This document shows, piece by piece, positions 25,494-33,627 of a DNA stretch of 64,000 nt. Positions within the stretch are counted from its first letter, which is position 1, and each line of letters begins with the position of its first letter. Source of the DNA: Paeniglutamicibacter gangotriensis Lz1y (GTDB lineage Bacteria; Actinomycetota; Actinomycetes; Actinomycetales; Micrococcaceae); contig NZ_AOCK01000014.1 of the NCBI RefSeq assembly GCF_000348945.1, positions 1 through 64,000 of the forward strand. Reading direction: 5' to 3'. Below the pieces are notes generated by a model. That model worked only from the letters and a program-made list of their open reading frames with translations. It was not told the DNA's origin and made no database searches. A program made the translations under genes and the position numbers.

Positions 25494-26447
25494 ATGCAGC
25501 AACCACAATTGGACTTACGCGTTTTGCGTTATTTTGTCGCGGTGGCCGAGGAACTGCATTTTGGCCGTGCCGCTTCCAGGCTTCATATAGCGCAACCGTC
25601 ACTGAGCGTTCAAATCCGTAAGCTTGAACATGAGCTGGGTGTTCCCTTATTGATCAGGAGTAGCCGCAGTGTTGAGCTGACCGATGCCGGCGAGGTGTTA
25701 TTGACCGAGGCGCGACGGCTTCTATCGGCAGCGAAGCGGGTTGTTTCTATGACGCAGGAAGCGGCCAGCGGTGTGAAAGGGACTTTGATTGTTGGGTTCC
25801 AGAGCAATGCGGCCGCGGAAATGACACCCAGGATTCTTGCGGCATTCAAGAACAACCATCCAGGTGTGCACGTCCAGATGAGATCCTATGGGTTCTCTGA
25901 TCCGACCGCGGGGCTTGCTGACGGAAGCGCGGATGTTGCATTTGTGCGTCCACCGCTCCCAGAAGCCGGTTGGCTTGCCATGGAGACGTTGTTTGTTGAG
26001 CCGAGGGTCTTAGCGGTCTCCAACGGTTCGCACCTAGCCAAGTTGTCCGAGGTTTCCGTCGAACAAGTTCATGATCAACCATTCGTCGCACGCAATGCAC
26101 CTGAGAAGTGGCGAGATTTTTGGTTGGCAACCCAGTCGAGGGAAGGGCACCCAGTTCGTTTGGGCACTCAAGTTTCAACTGTGGATGAGTGCTTCGAGGC
26201 CATTCTCAATGAGCGTGGGATCGCTTTCACTCAGGCCTCCACTCAACGCTTCTATGACCGGCCAGGTCTTTCTTTTATCCCGGTCAAGGACATTCCACCT
26301 TCGACGTTGTCTATTGCTTGGCGTACTGATACCAATGACGAATTGGCGCGTGAATTCGTAGAGACCGCAAGGACATTGGCAACGTTCGGAGGCATTCCAA
26401 ACGTTACGAGTAGTTTTATCGGTGACCCAATGAGCCCAATCGTCTAG
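25494..26447 (+). CDS. LysR-family transcriptional regulator
   Basis: The 317-residue protein has an N-terminal winged helix (LRVLRYFVAVAEELHFGRAASRLHIAQPSLSVQIRKLE region, residues about 8-65) and a periplasmic-binding-like effector domain. It is of the BenM/CatM-like length and starts at ATG 25494 without a strong ribosome site. It is transcribed away from the SCP2-like/hydrolase pair across a 203-base region containing symmetrical LysR-type half-sites, the classical arrangement for an activator that responds to a pathway intermediate. Confidence 0.88.
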   Translation: MQQPQLDLRVLRYFVAVAEELHFGRAASRLHIAQPSLSVQIRKLEHELGVPLLIRSSRSVELTDAGEVLLTEARRLLSAAKRVVSMTQEAASGVKGTLIVGFQSNAAAEMTPRILAAFKNNHPGVHVQMRSYGFSDPTAGLADGSADVAFVRPPLPEAGWLAMETLFVEPRVLAVSNGSHLAKLSEVSVEQVHDQPFVARNAPEKWRDFWLATQSREGHPVRLGTQVSTVDECFEAILNERGIAFTQASTQRFYDRPGLSFIPVKDIPPSTLSIAWRTDTNDELAREFVETARTLATFGGIPNVTSSFIGDPMSPIV

Positions 26448-26492
26448 GTGTGCGCCAGTAGAAAACTGACCCCGGCGAATCGTTCCCGGGAC

Positions 26493-27107
26493 TCATGCTG
26501 GCATGTCGGGGCCTTCGGTCGGTCCGGGTCCCACTGGGGCTTCGCCGCGTCTCAGGTATTGGTACACCGTTTCCCTGCTCAGTCCGTATTCCCTGGCAAG
26601 CTGGGCCTTGGGAATCCCTGCAGCCGCCCGGGCAGTAAGCTCAAGAACCTTCTCCGGTCCAAGAACACGTTTGCGCCCCTTATAGACCCCGCGGGTCTTC
26701 GCCAACGCGATGCCTTCACGCTGGCGTTCCTTAATAAGGGACCGTTCGAACTCGGCGAAGGCCCCCATGACGGAGAGCATCAGATTCGCCATCGGGGAAT
26801 CCTCCCCCGTAAACACCAGACCTTCCTTCACGAACTCGACCCGGGCACCCTTGCCGGTCAGGGTTTGCACCACCGAGCGAAGGTCATCGAGGTTGCGGGC
26901 CAGTCGATCCATGGAATGAACCATCACGGTATCCCCCGTGCGTGCGAATCTGATCAGCTCATCGAGCTTCGGCCTCCGGATGTCCTTGCCCGAGGCGCGG
27001 TCGGTGAACACTTGGTCCATGGCTTGACCTTCGAGCTGCCGTTGTTCGTTTTGGTCCAAGGTACTGACCCGAACGTACCCAAGTCGCTGTCCAACCACGA
27101 AACCCAC
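26493..27107 (-). CDS. Serine recombinase (resolvase/invertase)
   Basis: The 204-residue small serine recombinase has the catalytic serine in YVRVSTLDQN (S15), the arginine-rich active-site block MDRLARNLDDL and the C-terminal helix-turn-helix GIPKAQLAREYGLSRETVYQYL. Length and layout are those of Tn3-type resolvases. It reads toward the LysR gene; the region behind it (27108-27360) holds inverted repeats that could be its crossover site. It probably marks the left edge of the lower-GC island that runs to about 36866. Confidence 0.88.
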   Translation of the reverse strand: MGFVVGQRLGYVRVSTLDQNEQRQLEGQAMDQVFTDRASGKDIRRPKLDELIRFARTGDTVMVHSMDRLARNLDDLRSVVQTLTGKGARVEFVKEGLVFTGEDSPMANLMLSVMGAFAEFERSLIKERQREGIALAKTRGVYKGRKRVLGPEKVLELTARAAAGIPKAQLAREYGLSRETVYQYLRRGEAPVGPGPTEGPDMPA

Positions 27108-27135
27108 CCCACATTTTCGAACGCCAACAATTATT

Positions 27136-27204
27136 TGTCAGGTTAGAGTCTAAGAGGTTCAAGGCAATATGTCCATAAATAAGAAATATGATCCTAATCT
27201 GACA
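27136..27204. promoter_or_regulatory. Candidate recombination (res) site
   Basis: Inverted 15-base repeats TGTCAGGTTAGAGTC (27136-27150) and GATCCTAATCTGACA (27190-27204) match at 12 of 15 positions and lie directly upstream of the serine recombinase gene, where res sites of such elements usually sit. Function is inferred from position only. Confidence 0.4.
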
Positions 27205-27223
27205 CTGTTCGAAATGATCGCCT

Positions 27224-27257
27224 GACGTCTGGTTGGGGTATACCCCAAACTGACGTC
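27224..27257. repeat. 34-base two-fold symmetric site
   Basis: A perfect core TTGGGGTATACCCCAA (27233-27248) is flanked at equal distance on both sides by GACGTC (27224-27229 and 27252-27257). It lies about 100 bases before the ATPase start. A second small stem, AGCTGGG-AAG-CCCAGCT, follows at 27276-27292. Likely an operator or a recombinase/partition-type binding site. Confidence 0.6.
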
Positions 27258-27360
27258 CCTGTCTAGGCAGAATTGAGCTGGGAAGCCCAGCTGGGCAGTG
27301 CCGAAGTTTTTGCCATAGAATCTAAAATGTCTAAATAATCTAAAGAAGAAAAAGGTTGCT

Positions 27361-28476
27361 GTGGCAAACCCATTCAAGCCGACGGCCGGCGCAGAGCCGC
27401 CGCATCTCATCGGGCGTGAGGACGCACTGGACCTCTTCGTCGAAGGACTCGAAGATGGCGCCGGCGCACCCGGCCTCCTGAGTATCATCTCCGGGCCTCG
27501 CGGTATCGGCAAGACCGCCCTGCTTCACCGCGCGGAGAGCATAGCGCTCGAACATGGGTGGGCGCCAATCTCCGACACCGCCACCCCGGGTCTGCTTGAA
27601 CGCCTCAAGCACGGTGTCGAGGTGCATCTTCGGGAACTGGGCAAAAGAGAGCCAAGGTGGCACATCACTGCCGTGCAGGCAGCATCTTTCGCAGTTACGC
27701 GGGAGATAACCCCAGCTTCGCAAATCGATCTGCGGGAACGCATGACGGAACTGACCACGATTCTTCGTGAGCATGGCACCGGTCTGCTGATCACTGTCGA
27801 TGAGATCCACTCAGTGGATCGCTCCGAGCTCGTTCAGTTGTCGGCGACGGTCCAGCACCTAATCCGAGACGGGCTGCCCATCGCATTCATTGGGGCCGGG
27901 ATACCCCAAGCGATCTCCAACCTGCTGAACGACAAAATTTCCACTTTCCTCCGCCGGGCAGACCCAATCGTGCTCGACAGCGTCGCCTTAGACGCCGTGA
28001 GGGATTCCCTGCGTCAAACCTTTGCGGACAGCAACGTGGCCATCAGCGAGGATCAGCTGACAATGGCGGCGCAAGCCACCGGAGGCTATCCGTTCCTGGT
28101 CCAGCTCGTCGGATACCACGTATGGCGTCTTTCGAAGGTTGACGGGGTCACCGACCAAACACTGAGCAGAGGCATAGAGGCGGCACGCAAACGACTTGGA
28201 TCGACGGTATTGGACACCGCGCTGGCCGATCTCTCAGACGTTGACCGAACTTTCCTGGTCAAGATGGCCATCGACGACGGGCCCTCGTACATGTCCCGCA
28301 TTGCCGAAAGGATGGGCGAGAGCATTAAGTACGTCGGCGTCTACCGACGAAGGCTCTTGGACACCGGCATCATCAGGACGGCTGGCCATGGCAAGGTAGA
28401 GTTCACACTCCCCTATCTGGCCGAGCACCTCCGCAACCATGCCGTCCAGCTCCACAATCCGGGGCAAGGCTCATGA
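27361..28476 (+). CDS. AAA-type ATPase with C-terminal winged helix
   Basis: The 371-residue protein has Walker A GPRGIGKTA (about 45-53), Walker B LLITVDEIH (about 142-150), a sensor region (IAFIGAGIP) and a C-terminal winged-helix-like part. The overall layout resembles Orc1/Cdc6-like or archaeal-type ATPases found in many actinobacterial accessory regions. GTG 27361 follows AAAAAGG. It overlaps the acetyltransferase gene by four bases (ATGA). No partner protein of known defence systems is obvious; a DNA-linked or NTPase switch role is possible, but function is not known. Confidence 0.7.
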   Translation: MANPFKPTAGAEPPHLIGREDALDLFVEGLEDGAGAPGLLSIISGPRGIGKTALLHRAESIALEHGWAPISDTATPGLLERLKHGVEVHLRELGKREPRWHITAVQAASFAVTREITPASQIDLRERMTELTTILREHGTGLLITVDEIHSVDRSELVQLSATVQHLIRDGLPIAFIGAGIPQAISNLLNDKISTFLRRADPIVLDSVALDAVRDSLRQTFADSNVAISEDQLTMAAQATGGYPFLVQLVGYHVWRLSKVDGVTDQTLSRGIEAARKRLGSTVLDTALADLSDVDRTFLVKMAIDDGPSYMSRIAERMGESIKYVGVYRRRLLDTGIIRTAGHGKVEFTLPYLAEHLRNHAVQLHNPGQGS

Positions 28477-29063
28477 GCGCGTCCAGAGAATTTACCGGGA
28501 GAAACCATGTGTCCATTCGCTCCGCTGGGCCCGCTGACTTTCCTGGAGTGCTCACGCTTCTCACCCAGATGCCGCGCTGGAGAAACGCTACACATGGCGC
28601 ATTTCGCGACGAGAACATCGTGGCGATCGACGACCAGGGACAGATCGTTGGATGGCTTATGGGCAATCATGACTCCGAAGCGTGGCGGAACGTCCACGGA
28701 TATGACATGGTCGAGGGATGGCGATGCTCGTATATAACGTGGGTACTCGTCGACAAGGGCTGCCGCTCAGCCGGGGTCGGAGCCATGCTGATGGAAACCT
28801 TCGCCCATGATTCGGCCTCTGCCGGGAGGGATACCATCGTCGCCTCACCCCAGTCGGGCGAGCACGAGCTGGCGCTCCTGCGGTTCTATTCCCGAATGGG
28901 TTACCGCCGCGCGGAATCCGGGCAGGTTCACCGGGGGCCATGGGGATCACCGGTCGATGTTCCCCTACCGGAACCTGAAGTGAGGAGCGCGCCCTCTGCG
29001 CCGGATCCACAGGCTGAGGCGGCCATCAGCGAATACCTGCGGAAGCTTGGCTACACGCAATAA
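28473..29063 (+). CDS. GNAT-family N-acetyltransferase
   Basis: The 196-residue protein has the GNAT core: beta strands around IVAIDDQGQIVGWLMGNHD, the acetyl-CoA loop region WVLVDKGCRSAGVGAMLMETFA and the ALLRFYSRMGYRRAE segment that closes the fold. Its ATG overlaps the ATPase stop codon, so translation is coupled and the two proteins are made together. The substrate is unknown; acetyltransferases paired with NTPases can act on proteins, tRNA or small toxins, but nothing here selects among these. Confidence 0.75.
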   Translation: MSASREFTGRNHVSIRSAGPADFPGVLTLLTQMPRWRNATHGAFRDENIVAIDDQGQIVGWLMGNHDSEAWRNVHGYDMVEGWRCSYITWVLVDKGCRSAGVGAMLMETFAHDSASAGRDTIVASPQSGEHELALLRFYSRMGYRRAESGQVHRGPWGSPVDVPLPEPEVRSAPSAPDPQAEAAISEYLRKLGYTQ

Positions 29064-29283
29064 CCCAGACAGCGGTCGGAGACGAACTTAATCGACGAGG
29101 TCAGGGGCACGCGCATATCGGTACATTGCGTGTCTCCGACATCATGGCCTCGACGAGGGCGAAGCTTTCTATGCCGCCGGTACTAAGAACGGCCACGTCG
29201 AAGCCACCAAATACCGGGAATTCGCGGAAGTCTTCGATTTCGCTGCGCTCGCTGCTGCGCAGCCACCCAGCATCCGGTGGGGA

Positions 29284-30423
29284 GTGTGGCATGGGCACTA
29301 TGTTTACAGTATGGAACCCAACGAGCCTTTCAGTATCGGCATTGCCGTGCCGCTGACCCCCGTCGACGAGAATAACGCCGCAGGACTAGAAAGGGAGCTT
29401 TCCGAGCACTATTTCAGCATCAGCCCCGCGGAGTATTTTGAACGCCGCCTCTGGGAGATCATCAAGACTGCGGACACCGCCCACCAGGAAGTGCGCGACT
29501 GGCACACCGACGATCCGACGAACCTGTTCAACCAATACGCCACACTGATGGGCAAGGAAATTGACCTTGACAACCCTCCGGGTGACACTCTCGATTCAAC
29601 GACCATGGCTTCAATCGAGTCCTACACCCTGATGCAGCACGTCATTGAGACCGTGCTCAGGTTGTATGTGGCAGCGAAAAGCCGAAAGCTAGGGACCAGC
29701 CCGATGCTGGTGTTGCTGAACATGAAAGATCCCCGGCAACTCCGCGATCCCATCAAGGAACTCCTTCGAGAAGAAGCCGTTCTGAAAGTAAAGGAGACTC
29801 TCCTTCCACCGGAGCTCAAACTGGGCGATGATCCCGAAGCATTAGTTGAATTTGAACAACATATTCTGTTCGTTACGCAGTGGCTATCCCACTTCGCACG
29901 TTTCTATTCCGATGACCATTTCGGCGGTGCCCAGGGCAATAACCAACTCAAGCACGGGGCGGCCGTCGCCCCCAGGGCAGACCTCGAATACTCGTTCCTT
30001 ACCAATATTGAGCCTCATCAATCACTGACCAATGAGGAGTGGAACGCCGGAACCCCGATCATCAATGGCCCATCGATCTCATACATGGAGCTCATCAAGC
30101 AAGGAGGGTGCGAGCCAGGCATCCGGTTACGGACCGACAATTCAGATCCAGCAACCAACCTAGCCATCGCTGCTGTCGGCATCAGCATCATCAAATCGCT
30201 GTGGACCATTGCCGGAGCCGTGGCAGGTCCAGTGACAGGCCCCCCGCGTCAGATTGACTATCCTCTTGATTGGTCGCCTCTCCCAGATGAGGTGTTTGAC
30301 AAATCGAAGCGGCCACCACGCTCCATCGTGCGCATGCTGCGGGCCCCGGCCCGCAAGGCAGGCGCTCAGAACGGCGCCAAAACAAAAGGTGGCCCGAATT
30401 CGCGAAGGAGCCGAACTCCATAA
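29284..30423 (+). CDS. Protein of unknown function, start uncertain
   Basis: From GTG 29284 the frame encodes 379 residues without a family I recognise. The middle is helical and rich in acidic residues (about 30-210), one short hydrophobic stretch occurs near residue 300 (LAIAAVGISIIKSLWTIAGAV), and the tail is basic. The reading frame is open back to a TAA at 29089-29091, and this upstream part reads like real protein (RYIACLRHHGLDEGEAF) but offers no ATG, GTG or TTG. Either an ATT at 29125 is used, or a short sequence change removed the true start. It follows the acetyltransferase gene and is likely part of the same operon. Confidence 0.55.
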   Translation: MWHGHYVYSMEPNEPFSIGIAVPLTPVDENNAAGLERELSEHYFSISPAEYFERRLWEIIKTADTAHQEVRDWHTDDPTNLFNQYATLMGKEIDLDNPPGDTLDSTTMASIESYTLMQHVIETVLRLYVAAKSRKLGTSPMLVLLNMKDPRQLRDPIKELLREEAVLKVKETLLPPELKLGDDPEALVEFEQHILFVTQWLSHFARFYSDDHFGGAQGNNQLKHGAAVAPRADLEYSFLTNIEPHQSLTNEEWNAGTPIINGPSISYMELIKQGGCEPGIRLRTDNSDPATNLAIAAVGISIIKSLWTIAGAVAGPVTGPPRQIDYPLDWSPLPDEVFDKSKRPPRSIVRMLRAPARKAGAQNGAKTKGGPNSRRSRTP

Positions 30424-30897
30424 GCGGGCTGCAACTTTCCTGATAGCCAGCCCGTATCTCGTCTATGGCTGTTTTCGCCTTCGCCGCGACCGAACTCCCT
30501 GAGACACATTGGTGCGACGAGCTGCCAGGATCAAACCGTCAGACCAGAGAAAGTTCCCAAGTACTCGCTGCCCTCTCATCAAAGAACCCTTTGTTGAGAC
30601 ATCATTTCTCTTAATTCAATTAAACAGAGGTCGCGAAGACGTAGGAGTCAGTGGCGCTGACTCGGTCTTGAGGGTACGTCGACGAGGCGAAGCGGGATTT
30701 TTTTGATTAGTCTCGACCACTAAATAGATACCTTCATCGGAGACCTAACCGAGATGACGCCACAGAATCCCATCCGATCATCTCCGACCGGATAAGATTC
30801 GAGGGATGCCCGCCGTCATTCGTAGCGCCTATTGATCTACCAATGTATTGGGGTGTGCAGAGGGACCGAGCCATCGCGCTCGGTAGAAGGAGTCGCA
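30424..30897 (+). promoter_or_regulatory. Upstream region of the methyltransferase operon
   Basis: No gene is seen. The stretch is AT-richer than its surroundings and includes a 13-base palindrome TTAATTCAATTAA (30611-30623), a run of seven T (30698-30704), and a possible promoter TTGATT (30703-30708) with TAGATA (30725-30730) 16 bases later. The real start of the following gene is marked by AGAAGGAG at 30885-30892. Confidence 0.45.
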
Positions 30898-33627
30898 TTG
30901 GTAAAGCTCAATCTCAAGACCATCGAAGAGCGCGTCGCTCCCGTCGGAGGACAAGAAACCTACACCCGGGATTTCATTTTCGACCTGCTCACTGCCTATG
31001 GTCGGGCTCAGGGCAATATCACCCGGTTGCGCAATGGCTCATTGAACGTTGCTGAAGATCCGTCAACCGAGGTAGCCCAAAAGAACGTGGTTTACTTCAA
31101 GCAGACCACCGAGGACCCTCTGGCTGTCATTGAGGAACTTCGTACTTCGCCTGCAGTAGTTCGCTACAACACCAGATTCGTCATCGTTACCGACTTTGTT
31201 GAACTGGTTGCGATCGATATCAAGACGAATGAGAATCTGATGATTCCCATTCGCGACATTGATCAGCATTTCGTGTTCTTCCTCCCGTGGGCCGGGATGG
31301 AAAAGGCACAGTATGTTGCCGAAGCGCACGCCGATGTCAAAGCCGCGGAGCGCATGGGCAAACTCTTCGACGAGCTCCTCCAAGCGAACCCCGACGTATT
31401 TGATACTCCTACTGGCCGTCACGCACTGAACACGTTCTTTACCCGGCTCCTCTTCTGCTTTTTTGCCGAGGACACCGGTATTTTCACAGAGAACCAGTTC
31501 ACCAACGCGGTCGGGACGCATACGCAGCCTGATGGCTCCGACGTTGCTGGATTCCTCAACGATCTGTTCACGGCGTTGGATACGCAGTTCGCCTCGGCAA
31601 AGCCGGCCCACCTGGCTTCGTTCCCATATGTCAACGGCCGGCTATTTCACACGTCCGATGAGCAGACCGTTCCTCAGTTCACGAAGAAGGCGCGCGGCCT
31701 TTTGATCGAGGCTGGCTCTTTGATTTGGAGGGAGATCAACCCGGATATTTTTGGGTCGATGTTTCAAGCGATCGTCACACCAGGAAAACGCTCGGATCTT
31801 GGCCAGCATTACACCTCTGTACCGAACATTCTGAAGACTATTGAACCGCTCTTCCTTAATGAGCTTAAAGAAAAGTTCGATAACGCTTACAACTCAGTTC
31901 CACAGCTTGAGAAGCTCCTTGACCGGATTAGTGAGATCAAGATTTTTGACCCTGCATGTGGCTCGGGCAACTTCTTGGTGATCGCGTATAAGGAACTGCG
32001 CCGCCTCGAACACGCGATCCTGGAACGTCTTGGAAATCTAAGCGTTAAGCATCAGAGAATATCCTTAGATTCACGTATCAATGTTGAGAACTTCTACGGC
32101 ATCGAGATCGATGACTTCGCCGTAGAAGTCGCAATCCTTTCGTTATGGATTGCTAAGCATCAGATGAATGCAGAGTTCTTCGAGAAGTTCAATCTTAGGA
32201 TCGAACTGATCCCGCTGAAGGAAGCCGGCCAAATTGCCCAGGGCAATGCTACTCGCGTTGATTGGAACTCGGTCTGCCCGAACGAAGGCGGCGAGATCTA
32301 CCTGATCGGCAATCCCCCATATAAGGGCGGAAAATCGCAGAGTAAGGAAATGAAAGCCGACTATCCATTCGTCTTCGGCAAACGGCCCTATTCAAAGGAC
32401 CTTGATTACATCGCGCTCTGGTTCGTAAAAGGCGCCAGTTATATTGAGGGAACGCGAGCGGAGCTGTCGTTTGTCTCCACGAACTCTGTAGCCCAGGGCG
32501 AGCACGTCGGTCTGATGTTTCCAATGGTCTTAACCATGGGCATCGAAATAGGATATGCCTACACCTCGTTCAAATGGGAGAACAACGCTAAGCGCAATGC
32601 TGGCGTCTCTGTAGTCGTGATCAACCTTCGTATGGAACGCACAGGTCAAAAGTACATCTTCACTGACGGTCTTCAGATTGAGGCAACCAATATTAATGGT
32701 TACCTCACCGATGCTCCTTCGGTATTCGTGTACCGACGAACGAGCGTGCTTAGTCCTTCTCTTCCTCGAATGGTTTTGGGATCAATGCCTAAAGATGGTG
32801 GACACTTGATTTTTGGGGCCCGAGAACGGGCCGAAATCGTGGCATCTGATCATCGATCAGAACAGCTTATCAAGCGCTATATGGGTTCAGCTGAATTTAT
32901 TAATGATATTGAACGTTACTGTTTTTGGATTGCAGATAGTGAGTTGGAATTCGCCTACCAAATCCCTCTCATCAAGCGACGACTTGATGCGGTCGCGCAG
33001 TGGAGAAGCGAAAGTGTTGCCTCCACCACCGCCGACTTTGCTGTGCACCCAAACCGATTCAAACAGATGGCCTACCGTCCAACGAATTCCATCGTTGTCC
33101 CTAGGGTCTCATCTGAGCGACGAAAATATGTTCCAATGGGATTCCTTGGTCCAGAAACTGTTGTTTCAGACCTTGCGAATACTGTCTACGACGCGGAGCC
33201 GTGGATTTTTTCGCTGCTTACTTCGAGGATGCACAATGTGTGGCTGAGAGCTGTTAGCGGTCAGCTTGAGACTCGCATTCGTTACGGTGCATACATTGTT
33301 TACAACAATTTCCCGGTCCCACCGCTCTCAGCCGCGGTGAAAGAGAAACTCACGGTCGCGGCATTGCGCGTGCTGGATGTACGCGAGTATCACTGCGAAC
33401 ATACTCTCGCCGAGCTTTACGACCCTGAAAGCATGCCACAAGACCTCCGCCAAGCTCATTCTGAGGTAGACGCTCTGGTGGACTCGATCTATTCCAAGAA
33501 GCCATACGAGACTGATGAACAACGCCTGTCTGATTTGTTTGCAATGTACGAACGCATGACCGCTGAGGAAGCTGCGAAAGCTTCGGTCAAGAAGACCCGC
33601 ACTTCGAGGAAGACTGTAGCCAAATGA
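30898..33627 (+). CDS. MmeI-like DNA adenine methyltransferase/specificity protein
   Basis: The 909-residue protein has the layout of type IIL (MmeI-like) enzymes: an N-terminal domain, a helical spacer, an N6-adenine methyltransferase with the SAM motif FDPACGSGNFL (about 350-360) and catalytic NPPY (about 472-475), then a target-recognition domain and C-terminal tail. In the N-terminal domain, where MmeI proteins carry a PD-ExK nuclease site, the sequence reads VVYFKQ, so the ExK motif is missing. TTG 30898 is chosen because AGAAGGAG lies six bases before it. Its stop overlaps the helicase start (ATGA). It likely modifies host DNA and sets specificity for the linked helicase and nuclease. 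Confidence 0.82.
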   Translation: MVKLNLKTIEERVAPVGGQETYTRDFIFDLLTAYGRAQGNITRLRNGSLNVAEDPSTEVAQKNVVYFKQTTEDPLAVIEELRTSPAVVRYNTRFVIVTDFVELVAIDIKTNENLMIPIRDIDQHFVFFLPWAGMEKAQYVAEAHADVKAAERMGKLFDELLQANPDVFDTPTGRHALNTFFTRLLFCFFAEDTGIFTENQFTNAVGTHTQPDGSDVAGFLNDLFTALDTQFASAKPAHLASFPYVNGRLFHTSDEQTVPQFTKKARGLLIEAGSLIWREINPDIFGSMFQAIVTPGKRSDLGQHYTSVPNILKTIEPLFLNELKEKFDNAYNSVPQLEKLLDRISEIKIFDPACGSGNFLVIAYKELRRLEHAILERLGNLSVKHQRISLDSRINVENFYGIEIDDFAVEVAILSLWIAKHQMNAEFFEKFNLRIELIPLKEAGQIAQGNATRVDWNSVCPNEGGEIYLIGNPPYKGGKSQSKEMKADYPFVFGKRPYSKDLDYIALWFVKGASYIEGTRAELSFVSTNSVAQGEHVGLMFPMVLTMGIEIGYAYTSFKWENNAKRNAGVSVVVINLRMERTGQKYIFTDGLQIEATNINGYLTDAPSVFVYRRTSVLSPSLPRMVLGSMPKDGGHLIFGARERAEIVASDHRSEQLIKRYMGSAEFINDIERYCFWIADSELEFAYQIPLIKRRLDAVAQWRSESVASTTADFAVHPNRFKQMAYRPTNSIVVPRVSSERRKYVPMGFLGPETVVSDLANTVYDAEPWIFSLLTSRMHNVWLRAVSGQLETRIRYGAYIVYNNFPVPPLSAAVKEKLTVAALRVLDVREYHCEHTLAELYDPESMPQDLRQAHSEVDALVDSIYSKKPYETDEQRLSDLFAMYERMTAEEAAKASVKKTRTSRKTVAK

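Noticed and set aside
27224-27292. Palindromes read as a CRISPR or tRNA-like structure
   Set aside because: No repeated spacer pattern and no tRNA fold; simple two-fold symmetry fits a protein binding site better.
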